From Allobogoriella alba (GTDB taxonomy: Bacteria > Actinomycetota > Actinomycetes > Actinomycetales > Actinomycetaceae): a DNA stretch of 64,000 nucleotides. Below, piece after piece: positions 8,260 to 16,572 of the stretch. The notes beneath the pieces are model-generated. The model was not told the origin of the DNA. It made no database searches and was given only the letters and a program-made list of their open reading frames with translations. The stretch's first letter is position 1; every line of letters starts with the position of its first letter. Where the stretch lies: assembly GCF_042665525.1 (NCBI RefSeq), contig NZ_JBHTCQ010000001.1, positions 1,674,001-1,738,000 on the forward strand. Reading direction: 5' to 3'. Made by a program: the position numbers and the translations under genes.

Positions 8260-9171
8260 TCAGGCGATGACGACCGTGCCGGGGGCGGCGGCCGCGGCGG
8301 CCTCGGCGACGGCGGACGGGAGCTCGGCCTCGGCGAGCGGTCGCCACGCAGCCTCGGCGGCGCCGCGGGTCCAGGCCTGCCCGTCGGTGACGACGACGCT
8401 CGCCCCGGTGACCCCCGCCGTCGCGACCGCCCACTGCGCGACGGCCCAGCCGCGGCGCGCCGGTGCCGGCTCGAGCCCGGGCGGCAGCGAGGTCGCGTCG
8501 ACCAGGAGGTGACCGGCCCGCTCCTGGACGGCGACCTCCACGAAGTCCCGGGCGAGCCGGTCACGGACCGCGGTGACGGCGTCGGCGGACGCCTCGGCGG
8601 GTTCGAGCTCGCACACCAGGGCCGCCTCGGAGTAGCCCGTCAGCGCCGAGGCGAACGCGCGGCCGCGGTTCTCGTGCTGGGCGTAGGCCTCGGGGAACGC
8701 CGAGCGCTGGACGTCCTGCGCGGCGTCGGTGACCTCCGCGTCCTCCCAGCTCTCGATCGTGACGAGCACGTCGTAGAACGCGTTGGTCGAGTAGACCGGA
8801 TCCATGATCTGCTCCACCGTGCCCCATCCCTGCGAGGGGCGCTGCTGGAACAGGCCGACCGAGTCCCGGTCGCCGTAGTCGATGTTGCGCAGCTGGGACT
8901 CCTGCATCGCGGTGGCGACGGCGATGGTCACCGACCGGGCCGGCAGCTCGCGGTGCAGCGCGACCGCGCTCATGAGGGCGGCGTTGTCCGCCTGCTCGGC
9001 ATCCAGGACCATGTCGTCGCCCTCGATCGGCGCGAGGCACGCGTTCGAGGCAGGGGCCGAGCCGTCGGCGAGCCGCAGCGCCACCACGACGGCGGTGACG
9101 AGCAGCCCGAAGCCGAGGACGACGACCAGCAGCCGGCCGAGGCAGCTGCGGGGACGGGTGGACCTAGACAT
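8260..9171 (-). CDS. Membrane-anchored protein with lysozyme-like segment, function unknown
   Basis: A 303-residue protein with one transmembrane segment at about residues 12-32 and the rest probably outside the cell. Residues 80-160 (AVATAMQESQLRN, GDRDSVGLFQQRPSQGWG, STNAFYDVL) resemble the fold of lysozyme/transglycosylase domains, with Glu91 in the place of a catalytic acid. I know similar proteins only as conserved actinobacterial hypotheticals. The remainder has no recognised domain; the C terminus is alanine-rich. Its start overlaps the end of dapD by eight bases, so the two share a transcript. A peptidoglycan-acting role is suggested but not shown. Confidence 0.6.
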   Translation of the reverse strand: MSRSTRPRSCLGRLLVVVLGFGLLVTAVVVALRLADGSAPASNACLAPIEGDDMVLDAEQADNAALMSAVALHRELPARSVTIAVATAMQESQLRNIDYGDRDSVGLFQQRPSQGWGTVEQIMDPVYSTNAFYDVLVTIESWEDAEVTDAAQDVQRSAFPEAYAQHENRGRAFASALTGYSEAALVCELEPAEASADAVTAVRDRLARDFVEVAVQERAGHLLVDATSLPPGLEPAPARRGWAVAQWAVATAGVTGASVVVTDGQAWTRGAAEAAWRPLAEAELPSAVAEAAAAAAPGTVVIA

Positions 9172-10132
9172 GCAACGCGGCGTTGAGCTCCACACCCGTG
9201 CCGCTGCGCGGCAGCGCCTCGACCGCACCGGAGACGGAGTTGCGCCGGAAGAGGAGGTTGTCGACGCCGGAGAGCTCACGTGCGGAGACCACCGGCGGGG
9301 CGTCGAGGCGACCGTCCGCCGGGCGGATCCCGGCACCGGCCATGACCGAGACCTTGGTGCCGGCGGTCAGGTACAGCCCGGCCTCGACCACGCAGTCCGC
9401 GCCGAGCGAGATGCCCAGGCCGGCGTTCGCCCCGAGCAGCGAGCGCGGGCCCACCACGACGCGGTCCTTCCCCCCGCCGGAGAGCGTGCCCATGATCGAG
9501 GCACCGCCGCCGATGTCGGCACCGTCGTGCACGACGACTCCCTGCGAGATGCGCCCCTCGACCATCGACGTGCCGAGGGTGCCGGCGTTGTAGTTCACGA
9601 AGCCCTCGTGCATGACCACCGTTCCCGGTGCGAGGTGCGCGCCGAGCCGGACGCGGTCCGCGTCACCGATCCGGACACCGGTGGGCGTCACGTAGTCGAC
9701 CATGCGCGGGAACTTGTCGATGCCGTGCACGGTGACCGTGCCGTGCCGCGCCCGCAGCCGTGCCCGGACGAGCTCGAACCCCTCGACGGCGCAGGGACCC
9801 GCCGACGTCCACACCGCGGTGGTCAGCGTCCCGAAGATCCCGTCGAGGTCGAGCGTGTTCGGCTGCGCCAGGCGGTGCGAGAGGAGGTGGAGGCGCAGGT
9901 ACGCGTCGGCGGCGGACGCCGGTGCGGCATCGAGATCGATCTCGGTGCGGACCACCTCGGTGCTGACGCCGCGGTCCTCGTCCTGCCCGGTGAGGGCGGC
10001 GAGCTCGGTGGGCGGCTCGGCGTCGGCGGGCGGGGCGCCCAGCGCGGGGGAGGGGTACCAGGTGTCGAGCGTCTCGCCGGCGGAGGTCACGGTGGCCAGC
10101 CCGAAGGCCCAGGCGGTGCGGTGGTCGGTCAT
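9164..10132 (-). CDS. dapD: 2,3,4,5-tetrahydropyridine-2,6-dicarboxylate N-succinyltransferase
   Basis: A 322-residue acyltransferase of the succinylase branch of lysine/diaminopimelate synthesis, transferring succinyl from succinyl-CoA to tetrahydrodipicolinate. The C-terminal half is a left-handed beta-helix built from hexapeptide repeats (ADIGGGASIMGTLSGGG, GANAGLGISLGADCVV) and contains MHEGFVNYNAGTLGTSMVEG, highly typical of actinobacterial DapD. ATG 10132 is chosen because a TAGGCT box lies seven bases before it, giving a leaderless transcript. The longer open frame would add 13 non-conserved residues. Confidence 0.93.
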   Translation of the reverse strand: MTDHRTAWAFGLATVTSAGETLDTWYPSPALGAPPADAEPPTELAALTGQDEDRGVSTEVVRTEIDLDAAPASAADAYLRLHLLSHRLAQPNTLDLDGIFGTLTTAVWTSAGPCAVEGFELVRARLRARHGTVTVHGIDKFPRMVDYVTPTGVRIGDADRVRLGAHLAPGTVVMHEGFVNYNAGTLGTSMVEGRISQGVVVHDGADIGGGASIMGTLSGGGKDRVVVGPRSLLGANAGLGISLGADCVVEAGLYLTAGTKVSVMAGAGIRPADGRLDAPPVVSARELSGVDNLLFRRNSVSGAVEALPRSGTGVELNAALHV

Positions 10133-10139
10133 GGCCCCA

Positions 10140-10145
10140 AGCCTA
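10140..10145 (-). promoter_or_regulatory. dapD -10 box (leaderless)
   Basis: TAGGCT on the minus strand, seven bases before the ATG at 10132. The spacing is that of actinobacterial leaderless promoters, where transcription begins at the start codon. No convincing -35 hexamer was seen. Confidence 0.6.
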
Positions 10146-10194
10146 GGTGGCGCGGCCGGCCGGGAGCGCACGTCGAGACCGCACGCCGCGTGGC

Positions 10195-10253
10195 CTCGGT
10201 GCCGACTCGGTGCCGACTCGGTGCCGGATCTCGGTGCCGGACCTCAGTGCCGG
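10195..10253. repeat. Five 11-base tandem repeats between NUDIX gene and dapD
   Basis: Units of CTCGGTGCCGR are at 10195, 10206 and 10217 without gaps, then at 10230 and 10243 with two-base spacers; the last has one change (CTCAGTGCCGG). The last copy overlaps the stop codon of the NUDIX-NYN gene (TGA at 10246-10244). Such a short array may vary in copy number between strains. Confidence 0.8.
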
Positions 10254-11140
10254 ACCAGCCGCGGACCGAGGGTGCGTGCCCCGAGCGCGCGGACCCGCTC
10301 GGTCAGGCCACGGTCCGCCGACGTGACCGCGACGTCGTTCGCGGGGTCGGCCACGAGCCGGCGCACCTCGGCGACCACCGCGTCGTCGCCGCTGCCCGCG
10401 GCCTCGACGACCGCCACGGCATCGGTGCCCGGGACGCCTCGGGCGGCTCCCTCGGTGACCAGCAGCATCTCCGGGTACCACCGGTCACCCGCGAGGTCGA
10501 CGTCGGAGCCCGCCAGCCCGGCGTCCGCGATCCTCCCGAGGTGGTCCCGCAGCGCGGTCGTCGCGCCCGCACGGTCGGTCCACCACCCGTCGGGGCGGGA
10601 GCCGACGACGTTCGCGGCGTCGACGACGAGCACGAGCCGCCGCAGCATCGTCCGCAGCTCCGGGAGCGCGTCGCCGAACGCCGGGAGCAGCTCGCGGCTC
10701 TTCAGGTCGGCGAGAGGCACCCACGCGACGTCGAGACTCTCCGGGTCGCTCACGCTCGGCTCCTGGGGCCCGACGGCCTCGGCGAGCACCGTCGTGTAGC
10801 TCCAGTCGCGGTGGACGAGCGAGCGCTGGGCCCGCACCCGGATCCCGCCGGCGTCCAGACCGGCCTCCTCGACCGCCTCCCGCACGGCGCCGGCTCGCGG
10901 CCCCTCGGCGTCGGTGATGGCGCCGCCGGGCAGCCCCCAGGTGCCGCCGTGGTGGGACCACAGGGCCCGGTGCTGCAGCACCACCTCCAGGCCGGCTCCG
11001 CCGTCGCGCCAGAGCATGAGGCCGGCCGCCCCGTTGAGACCCCAGTGCCGTCCGCCGCAGCCGCAATCGACCCAGCCGTCACCGGGCTGGCGGTGGACCC
11101 GGGCGTCAGGCGGACGCTGCGCGGGCGGGTGGTCGGGCAC
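10244..11140 (-). CDS. NUDIX hydrolase fused to NYN/PIN-like nuclease domain
   Basis: A protein of 298 residues if it starts at GTG 11140. Residues about 15-150 are a NUDIX domain: the box is GGAITDAEGPRAGAVREAVEEAG, close to the consensus GX5EX7REUXEEXGU although the first E is replaced by the D-A-E stretch. Residues about 165-298 begin LVLVVDAANVVGSRPDGWW and include GSGDDAVVAEVRRL and VAVTSADRGLTERVRALGA, the acidic pattern of NYN/PIN-like nucleases. WVDCGCGGRHWG at the amino end resembles a small zinc-ribbon or cap. The start is uncertain; there is no strong ribosome site. A role in clearing modified nucleotides plus RNA cleavage is plausible but untested. Confidence 0.78.
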   Translation of the reverse strand: MPDHPPAQRPPDARVHRQPGDGWVDCGCGGRHWGLNGAAGLMLWRDGGAGLEVVLQHRALWSHHGGTWGLPGGAITDAEGPRAGAVREAVEEAGLDAGGIRVRAQRSLVHRDWSYTTVLAEAVGPQEPSVSDPESLDVAWVPLADLKSRELLPAFGDALPELRTMLRRLVLVVDAANVVGSRPDGWWTDRAGATTALRDHLGRIADAGLAGSDVDLAGDRWYPEMLLVTEGAARGVPGTDAVAVVEAAGSGDDAVVAEVRRLVADPANDVAVTSADRGLTERVRALGARTLGPRLVRH

Positions 11141-11202
11141 CGCCCCAGAGTCGCACAACGGCACCGGTCCACGCCCGTCACAAAGCCCTCGTCGCGGGCG
11201 TA

Positions 11203-11220
11203 TCGTGAACTGGTTCACGA
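11203..11220. promoter_or_regulatory. Perfect 18-base palindrome upstream of betT
   Basis: TCGTGAACTGGTTCACGA reads as TCGTGAAC-TG-GTTCACGA, an exact inverted repeat 98 bases before the betT ATG and 62 bases from the divergent NUDIX gene. Its length and symmetry suit a TetR-family dimer. BetI, the choline-responsive TetR repressor, binds GAAC/GTTC-containing sites in other bacteria, so a BetI-like protein encoded elsewhere is a reasonable candidate. Confidence 0.65.
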
Positions 11221-11318
11221 AACATGCAGCCCCGATTCACCCGTCGATAAGGTTCCGCCAGATCGGCGGGCGTCCGCGCGAGCGGCCACGCCCGAACCTC
11301 CATCTCGAAAGGGCGACC

Positions 11319-13472
11319 ATGAGCCAGGAACCGCCTGCCGGACCGACCGCGGAGGCCCACGACGGTCCGCCCGAGCCGTCCTCCATCGCCACCCGGGCAC
11401 CGGAGAAGGCCAAGCTCAACCTCCGCGTCTTCGTCCCCGCCGCGCTCGGCATCGTCGCCGTCACGCTGTGGGCGATGCTCGCCCCCACCCGGGCGTACGA
11501 GACCATCGTCGCGATCGTCTCGTGGATCTCGAAGAACCTCGGCTGGTACTACATCCTCACCGCAACCGCGGTGATCGTCTTCGTCATCTTCATCGCCGTG
11601 AGCCGGGTCGGGACCACGCGGCTGGGACCGAACCACTCCAAGCCGCAGTACTCCCTCTTCTCGTGGACCGCGATGCTCTTCGCCGCCGGGATCGGCATCG
11701 ACCTGATGTTCTACTCGGTCGCCGAGCCGGTGACGCAGTACTACGGACCGCCCTCAGGGCCGGGCGAGACGGTCCCCGCCGCCGAGCAGGCCGTCGTGTG
11801 GACGTTGTTCCACTACGGCGTCACGGGCTGGGCGATGTACGCCCTGATGGGGATCGCCTTCGCCTACTTCGCGTACCGGTTCAACATGCCGCTCTCGATC
11901 CGCTCGGCGCTCTACCCGATCATCGGACGCCGGGTGCACGGCGCCGCCGGTGACGCGGTGGACACCGCGGCCCTGCTCGGCACCATCTTCGGCATCGCGA
12001 CCTCGCTCGGCATCGGCGTCGTCCAGCTCAACTACGGCCTCCTCCTGCTGTTCGGCGTCCCCGAGGGGATCGGCGCGCAGATCGGCCTCATCGCCCTCGC
12101 CGTCATCATGGCGACCGTCTCCGCCGTCGCCGGGATCGACAAGGGCATCCGCCGGATGTCCGAGCTCAACGTGCTCCTCGCGATCGGCATCCTCGTCTAC
12201 ATCACGATCACCGGGCAGACCGCGTTCCTCATGGACGCGCTCGTGCTCAACGTCGGCGACTACCTGTCCGGATTCGCCGACATGACCCTCAACACCTTCG
12301 GCTTCGACCGCCCGGACCAGTGGATGATGGACTGGACGCTGTTCTTCTGGGCGTGGTGGATCGCCTGGGCGCCGTTCGTCGGCCTCTTCCTGGCGCGCAT
12401 CTCCCGTGGCCGCACCATCCGCCAGTTCGTCGCCGGCACGCTCACAGTGCCGTTCCTGTTCATCCTCGTGTGGATCTCCGTCTTCGGGAACAGCGCCCTG
12501 CGGCGGGTCCTGGGCGGCAACGACGAGTTCGGGCAGACCGCCATGAACACCCCGGAGCGGGCCTTCTACTCGCTCCTCGAGCAGTACCCCGGTGCGCCGC
12601 CGCTCATCGCCGTGGCCACCTTCACCGGTCTGCTCTTCTACGTCACGAGCGCCGACTCGGGGGCGCTGGTGATGTCGACGTTCTCCTCGACCATCGAGGA
12701 CCCGCGCCGCGACGGGGCCATCCCGATCCGGATCTTCTGGTCGGTCACCACCGGCGCGCTGACGCTCGCGATGCTGCTGGCCGGCGGGATCTTCACGCTG
12801 CAGTACGCCACGATCATCATCGGCCTGCCGTTCTCGGTGGTGATGTACCTGATCATGTTCGGCCTCTACCGGTCGCTGCGGTTCGAGGCCGCGCAGGCCG
12901 ACTCGCTGGGCGTCGCGATGCCCGGGGCCCTGTCCGGCCGCGCCGGCGACGGGCCGCCGCGGGGCTGGCGGCAGCGGCTGGCCCGGGCCATGAGCTACCC
13001 GGGTCCGAAGCAGACCCAGCGCTACATGGACACCGTGGCCCTGCCGGCGGCCACCGAGGTCGCGGACGAGCTGCGTGACCAGGGTGCGGACGTCGAGCTG
13101 ACCGACGGCCCGGTCGACGGCGTCGGCGTCAGCCAGCTGTGCCTGACCGTGCACCTGCCGCACGAGCGGGACTTCCGCTACCAGATCTACCCCGTCGAGC
13201 ACGCGACGCCGACCTACGCGCCGCGCGCGCAGAGCACCGACGACCGGTACTTCCGGCTCGAGGTCTGCAACCTGACCGGCAGCCACGGGTACGACCTGCT
13301 CGGGTACAGCAAGGACCAGATCATCACCGACATCCTCGACCACTACGAGCGCCACCTGGCGTTCCTGCACCTGCAGCGGGAGCTGCCGGGCACCTCGGCC
13401 ATGGCCAGCGGTGCCGGTGCACCCGCAGACTGGAGCACGGACTTCGTGAGCAGCAAGGAGCACAGCGGATGA
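11319..13472 (+). CDS. betT: BCCT-family choline transporter, BetT type
   Basis: A 717-residue secondary transporter with twelve predicted membrane segments. The sequence MLFAAGIGIDLMFYSVAEPVTQYYG is the BetT form of the BCCT motif; the aspartate in GIGID distinguishes proton-coupled choline carriers from the sodium-coupled GIGL/MGIG betaine carriers. WTLFFWAWWIAWAPFVGLFLARISRGRTIR is the conserved BCCT signature region. After residue about 535 a soluble C-terminal domain of roughly 180 residues follows, as in E. coli BetT, where it participates in osmotic control. ATG 11319 follows GAAAGGG. It overlaps the dehydrogenase gene by four bases, forming a choline uptake and oxidation operon. Confidence 0.92.
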   Translation: MSQEPPAGPTAEAHDGPPEPSSIATRAPEKAKLNLRVFVPAALGIVAVTLWAMLAPTRAYETIVAIVSWISKNLGWYYILTATAVIVFVIFIAVSRVGTTRLGPNHSKPQYSLFSWTAMLFAAGIGIDLMFYSVAEPVTQYYGPPSGPGETVPAAEQAVVWTLFHYGVTGWAMYALMGIAFAYFAYRFNMPLSIRSALYPIIGRRVHGAAGDAVDTAALLGTIFGIATSLGIGVVQLNYGLLLLFGVPEGIGAQIGLIALAVIMATVSAVAGIDKGIRRMSELNVLLAIGILVYITITGQTAFLMDALVLNVGDYLSGFADMTLNTFGFDRPDQWMMDWTLFFWAWWIAWAPFVGLFLARISRGRTIRQFVAGTLTVPFLFILVWISVFGNSALRRVLGGNDEFGQTAMNTPERAFYSLLEQYPGAPPLIAVATFTGLLFYVTSADSGALVMSTFSSTIEDPRRDGAIPIRIFWSVTTGALTLAMLLAGGIFTLQYATIIIGLPFSVVMYLIMFGLYRSLRFEAAQADSLGVAMPGALSGRAGDGPPRGWRQRLARAMSYPGPKQTQRYMDTVALPAATEVADELRDQGADVELTDGPVDGVGVSQLCLTVHLPHERDFRYQIYPVEHATPTYAPRAQSTDDRYFRLEVCNLTGSHGYDLLGYSKDQIITDILDHYERHLAFLHLQRELPGTSAMASGAGAPADWSTDFVSSKEHSG

Positions 13473-14956
13473 GCGAGACCCCCAGCGCCACGCTGTTCGT
13501 CGGGGGCCGGTGGGTCCCCGCCCGCAGCGGCGAGACGCGCGAGATCCGGTGCCCGGCGGACGGTGAGCTCGTCGGCGTCGTCGCCGAGGGCGGTGCGGAG
13601 GACACCGAGGCCGCCGTCGCGGCCGCCCGCACCGCGTTCGACGACGGGGCCTGGCGTGACACGCCGGCCCCCGCGCGCGGCGACTTCCTGCTGCGCGTGG
13701 CGGCCCGGCTGCGCGAGCGCAAGGCCGAGTTCGCCCGTGCCGAGTCCCTCGACACCGGCAAGCGGCTCGTCGAGTCCGAGATCGACATGGACGACATCGC
13801 CGCCTGCTTCACCTACTACGGGAAGGTCGCCGCCGAGCAGGCCGGGCGGGTCGTGGACGCCGGCGACCCGGACGTCGTCTCCCGCGTGGTCCACGAGCCG
13901 GTCGGAGTCTGCGGGCTCATCACCCCCTGGAACTACCCGCTGCTGCAGGCGGCCTGGAAGATCGCGCCCGCGCTCGCGGCCGGCAACGCGATCGTGCTCA
14001 AGCCCAGCGAGCTCACGCCGCACACCGCGATCCTCATGATGCAGGTCCTCGAGGAGCTCGGCCTGCCCGCGGGGGTCGCGAACCTGGTCCTCGGCCCCGG
14101 GGCCACCGCCGGTGCCCCGCTGTCCAGCCACGCATCGGTCGACATGGTCTCCTTCACCGGCGGGGTGCACACGGGCCGCACGATCGCCGCCGCGGCCGCG
14201 CCGACGGTCAAGCGCGTCGCCCTCGAGCTCGGCGGGAAGAACCCGAACGTGGTCTTCGCCGACGCCGACTTCGACGCCGCCGTCGACAACGCCCTCAACG
14301 CGGCGTTCGTGCACTCGGGCCAGGTCTGCTCGGCCGGTGCCCGTCTCCTCGTGCAGGACGAGATCGCGGAGCGGTTCGTCGACGAGCTCGTGCGCCGCGC
14401 GCAGCACATCCGGCTCGGCGGGCCGTTCGACCCCGACGCCGAGACCGGGCCGCTCATCTCCGCCGAGCACCGCGACAAGGTCACCGCCTACGTCGAGCGC
14501 GGCGTGGCCGAGGGCGCCCGTGTGCGCTGCGGGGGCACCTGGGGCGAGGGCGACCTCGCCGCCGGCTACTACTACCTGCCCACCGTGCTCGACGGCGTCC
14601 GTCGCGGCATGTCCGTGGTCCGCGAGGAGGGCTTCGGCCCGGTGGTCACCGTCGAGACCTTCGCCGACGAGGACGAGGCGGTCGCCACCGCCAACGACAC
14701 CGAGTACGGGCTTGCCGGCGCCGTGTGGACCCAGGACGCCGGCCGGGCCCAGCGGGTCGCCGGCCGGCTGCGGCACGGCACCATCTGGATCAACGACTTC
14801 CATCCCTACCTGCCACAGGCCGAGTGGGGTGGCTACGGGCAGTCGGGCACCGGGCGCGAGCTGGGCCCGACCGGCCTCGCCGAGTACCAGGAGGTCAAGC
14901 ACATCTACCAGAACACCCGTCCCCAGGTGACCGGGTGGTTCCGGGACCACGCGTGA
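13469..14956 (+). CDS. betB: Betaine-aldehyde dehydrogenase
   Basis: A 495-residue NAD(P)-dependent aldehyde dehydrogenase, predicted to oxidise betaine aldehyde to glycine betaine. Family marks include PWNYPLLQAAWKIAPALAAGN, SFTGGVHTGRTIAAAAA (coenzyme loop), LELGGKNPNVVFADADFD (general-base glutamate) and the catalytic cysteine in HSGQVCSAGARL. The C-terminal WINDFHPYLPQAEWGGYGQSGTGRELG segment is typical of betaine-aldehyde/aminoaldehyde dehydrogenases. AAGGAG is eight bases before the ATG, which overlaps the betT stop. The gene order supports the substrate. Confidence 0.9.
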   Translation: MSETPSATLFVGGRWVPARSGETREIRCPADGELVGVVAEGGAEDTEAAVAAARTAFDDGAWRDTPAPARGDFLLRVAARLRERKAEFARAESLDTGKRLVESEIDMDDIAACFTYYGKVAAEQAGRVVDAGDPDVVSRVVHEPVGVCGLITPWNYPLLQAAWKIAPALAAGNAIVLKPSELTPHTAILMMQVLEELGLPAGVANLVLGPGATAGAPLSSHASVDMVSFTGGVHTGRTIAAAAAPTVKRVALELGGKNPNVVFADADFDAAVDNALNAAFVHSGQVCSAGARLLVQDEIAERFVDELVRRAQHIRLGGPFDPDAETGPLISAEHRDKVTAYVERGVAEGARVRCGGTWGEGDLAAGYYYLPTVLDGVRRGMSVVREEGFGPVVTVETFADEDEAVATANDTEYGLAGAVWTQDAGRAQRVAGRLRHGTIWINDFHPYLPQAEWGGYGQSGTGRELGPTGLAEYQEVKHIYQNTRPQVTGWFRDHA

Positions 14957-14964
14957 GGGAGACC

Positions 14965-16551
14965 ATGACGACACCGCAGCCCGAGCAGCAGGAGTTCGAC
15001 TACGTGGTGGTCGGCGGCGGCTCCGCCGGTGCTGCCGTCGCCGCCCGCCTGAGCGAGGGCCCGGGGGTCGAGGTGGCGCTGGTGGAGGCGGGGCCCAGCG
15101 ACGTCGGGCTCGACGTGGTCCTCCGGCTGGACCGGTGGATGGAGCTGCTCGAGTCGGGCTACGACTGGGACTACCCGATCGAGGAGCAGGCGGCCGGGAA
15201 CAGCTTCATGCGGCACGCCCGCGCCCGCGTGCTCGGCGGCTGCTCCTCGCACAACTCGTGCATCGCGTTCTGGGCACCCCGGGAGGACCTCGACGCCTGG
15301 GAGCGCGAGCACGGCGCCACCGGCTGGGGCGCCGAGCACACGTTCCCGCTGTTCACCGCTCTGGAGACCAACGAGGACGACGGGCCCCTGCACGGCAAGG
15401 ACGGCCCCGTGCATCTCATGAACGTCCCACCCCAGGACCCGTGCGGTGTCGCGATCCTGGACGCCTGCGAGCAGGCCGGCATCCCGCGGGCCAGGTTCAA
15501 CACCGGGGAGACGGTGGTCAACGGCGCGAACTTCTTCCAGATCAACCGGCGCGCCGACGGCACCCGCTCCTCCTCCTCGGTCTCCTACCTCCACCCGGTC
15601 CTGGAGCGGGAGAACCTCCACCTGCTCACCGAGCGGCAGGCCACCCGTCTGCTGCTGGACGCCGACCGGCGCTGCACCGGCGTCGAGGTGGTCTCGGGGG
15701 CGTTCGCGCGCCGCCAACGGCTCTCCGCGCGCCGCGAGGTGATCGTCTCCGCCGGTGCCATCGACACCCCCAAGCTGCTCATGCTCTCGGGCATCGGGCC
15801 CGCCGAGCACCTGCGCGAGGTGGGGGTCGACGTCGTCGTGGACGCACCCGGCGTGGGGGAGAACCTCCAGGACCACCCCGAGGGCGTGATCCAGTGGGAG
15901 GCGCGCCGGCCCATGCGACAGGCCTCGACCCAGTGGTGGGAGATCGGCATCTTCACCACCACCGAGCCGGGGCTGGACCGGCCGGACCTGATGATGCACT
16001 ACGGCTCCGTGCCGTTCGACATGCACACCCTGCGGCAGGGATACCCGACGACGGAGAACGGCTTCTGCCTGACCCCGAACGTCACGCACGCCCGGTCCCG
16101 GGGCACGGTGCGGCTGCGCAGCCGCGACTTCCGGGACAAGCCGAAGGTGGACCCGCGCTACTTCACGGACGCCGAGGGGCACGACATGCGGGTGATGGTC
16201 GCCGGCCTGCGCAAGGCCCGTGAGATCGTCTCCCAGCCCGCCATGGCCGAGTGGGCCGGTCAGGAGCTCTACCCCGGCCCCCAGGCGCAGAGCGACGAGC
16301 AGCTCGCGGACTATGTCCGCCGCACCCACAACACCGTCTACCACCCGGTCGGCACGGTGCGGATGGGTGCCGAGGAGGACCCCATGTCCCCGCTCGACCC
16401 GCAGCTGCGCGTCAAGGGCGTCACCGGACTGCGGGTGGCGGACGCCTCGGTCATGCCGGAGCACACGACGGTCAACCCGAACATCACGGTCATGATGATC
16501 GGCGAGAAGTGCGCCCGGCTGGTGCGCGGGTCGGCGGGCGGCACGGCCTGA
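14965..16551 (+). CDS. codA: Choline oxidase (GMC oxidoreductase)
   Basis: A 528-residue GMC flavoprotein that agrees closely with Arthrobacter choline oxidase as I recall it, rather than with proteobacterial choline dehydrogenase. Shared stretches are LDRWMELLESGYDWDYPIE, GGCSSHNSCIAFWAPREDLD, STQWWEIGIFT, DLMMHYGSVPFDM and HNTVYHPVGTVRMG. His96 in SSHNS corresponds to the histidine that carries covalent FAD; the glutamate in DHPEGV, the histidine in MMHYG, the VYHP histidine and the NPNI asparagine are the known choline-site residues and all are present. The FAD site is VVVGGGSAGAAVAARLS. The enzyme oxidises choline to betaine with O2 and releases hydrogen peroxide. It is the last gene of the choline operon. 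Confidence 0.92.
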   Translation: MTTPQPEQQEFDYVVVGGGSAGAAVAARLSEGPGVEVALVEAGPSDVGLDVVLRLDRWMELLESGYDWDYPIEEQAAGNSFMRHARARVLGGCSSHNSCIAFWAPREDLDAWEREHGATGWGAEHTFPLFTALETNEDDGPLHGKDGPVHLMNVPPQDPCGVAILDACEQAGIPRARFNTGETVVNGANFFQINRRADGTRSSSSVSYLHPVLERENLHLLTERQATRLLLDADRRCTGVEVVSGAFARRQRLSARREVIVSAGAIDTPKLLMLSGIGPAEHLREVGVDVVVDAPGVGENLQDHPEGVIQWEARRPMRQASTQWWEIGIFTTTEPGLDRPDLMMHYGSVPFDMHTLRQGYPTTENGFCLTPNVTHARSRGTVRLRSRDFRDKPKVDPRYFTDAEGHDMRVMVAGLRKAREIVSQPAMAEWAGQELYPGPQAQSDEQLADYVRRTHNTVYHPVGTVRMGAEEDPMSPLDPQLRVKGVTGLRVADASVMPEHTTVNPNITVMMIGEKCARLVRGSAGGTA

Positions 16552-16572
16552 GCGCCGAGGACGGGAGGTCCG

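Noticed and set aside
10195..10253. Tandem repeats as a replication origin or iteron set
   Set aside because: No initiator gene, AT-rich region or plasmid function is nearby.
14965..16551. Choline dehydrogenase (BetA) call
   Set aside because: The sequence matches choline oxidase more closely, including SSHNSC, STQWWEIGIFT and MMHYGSVPFD regions.
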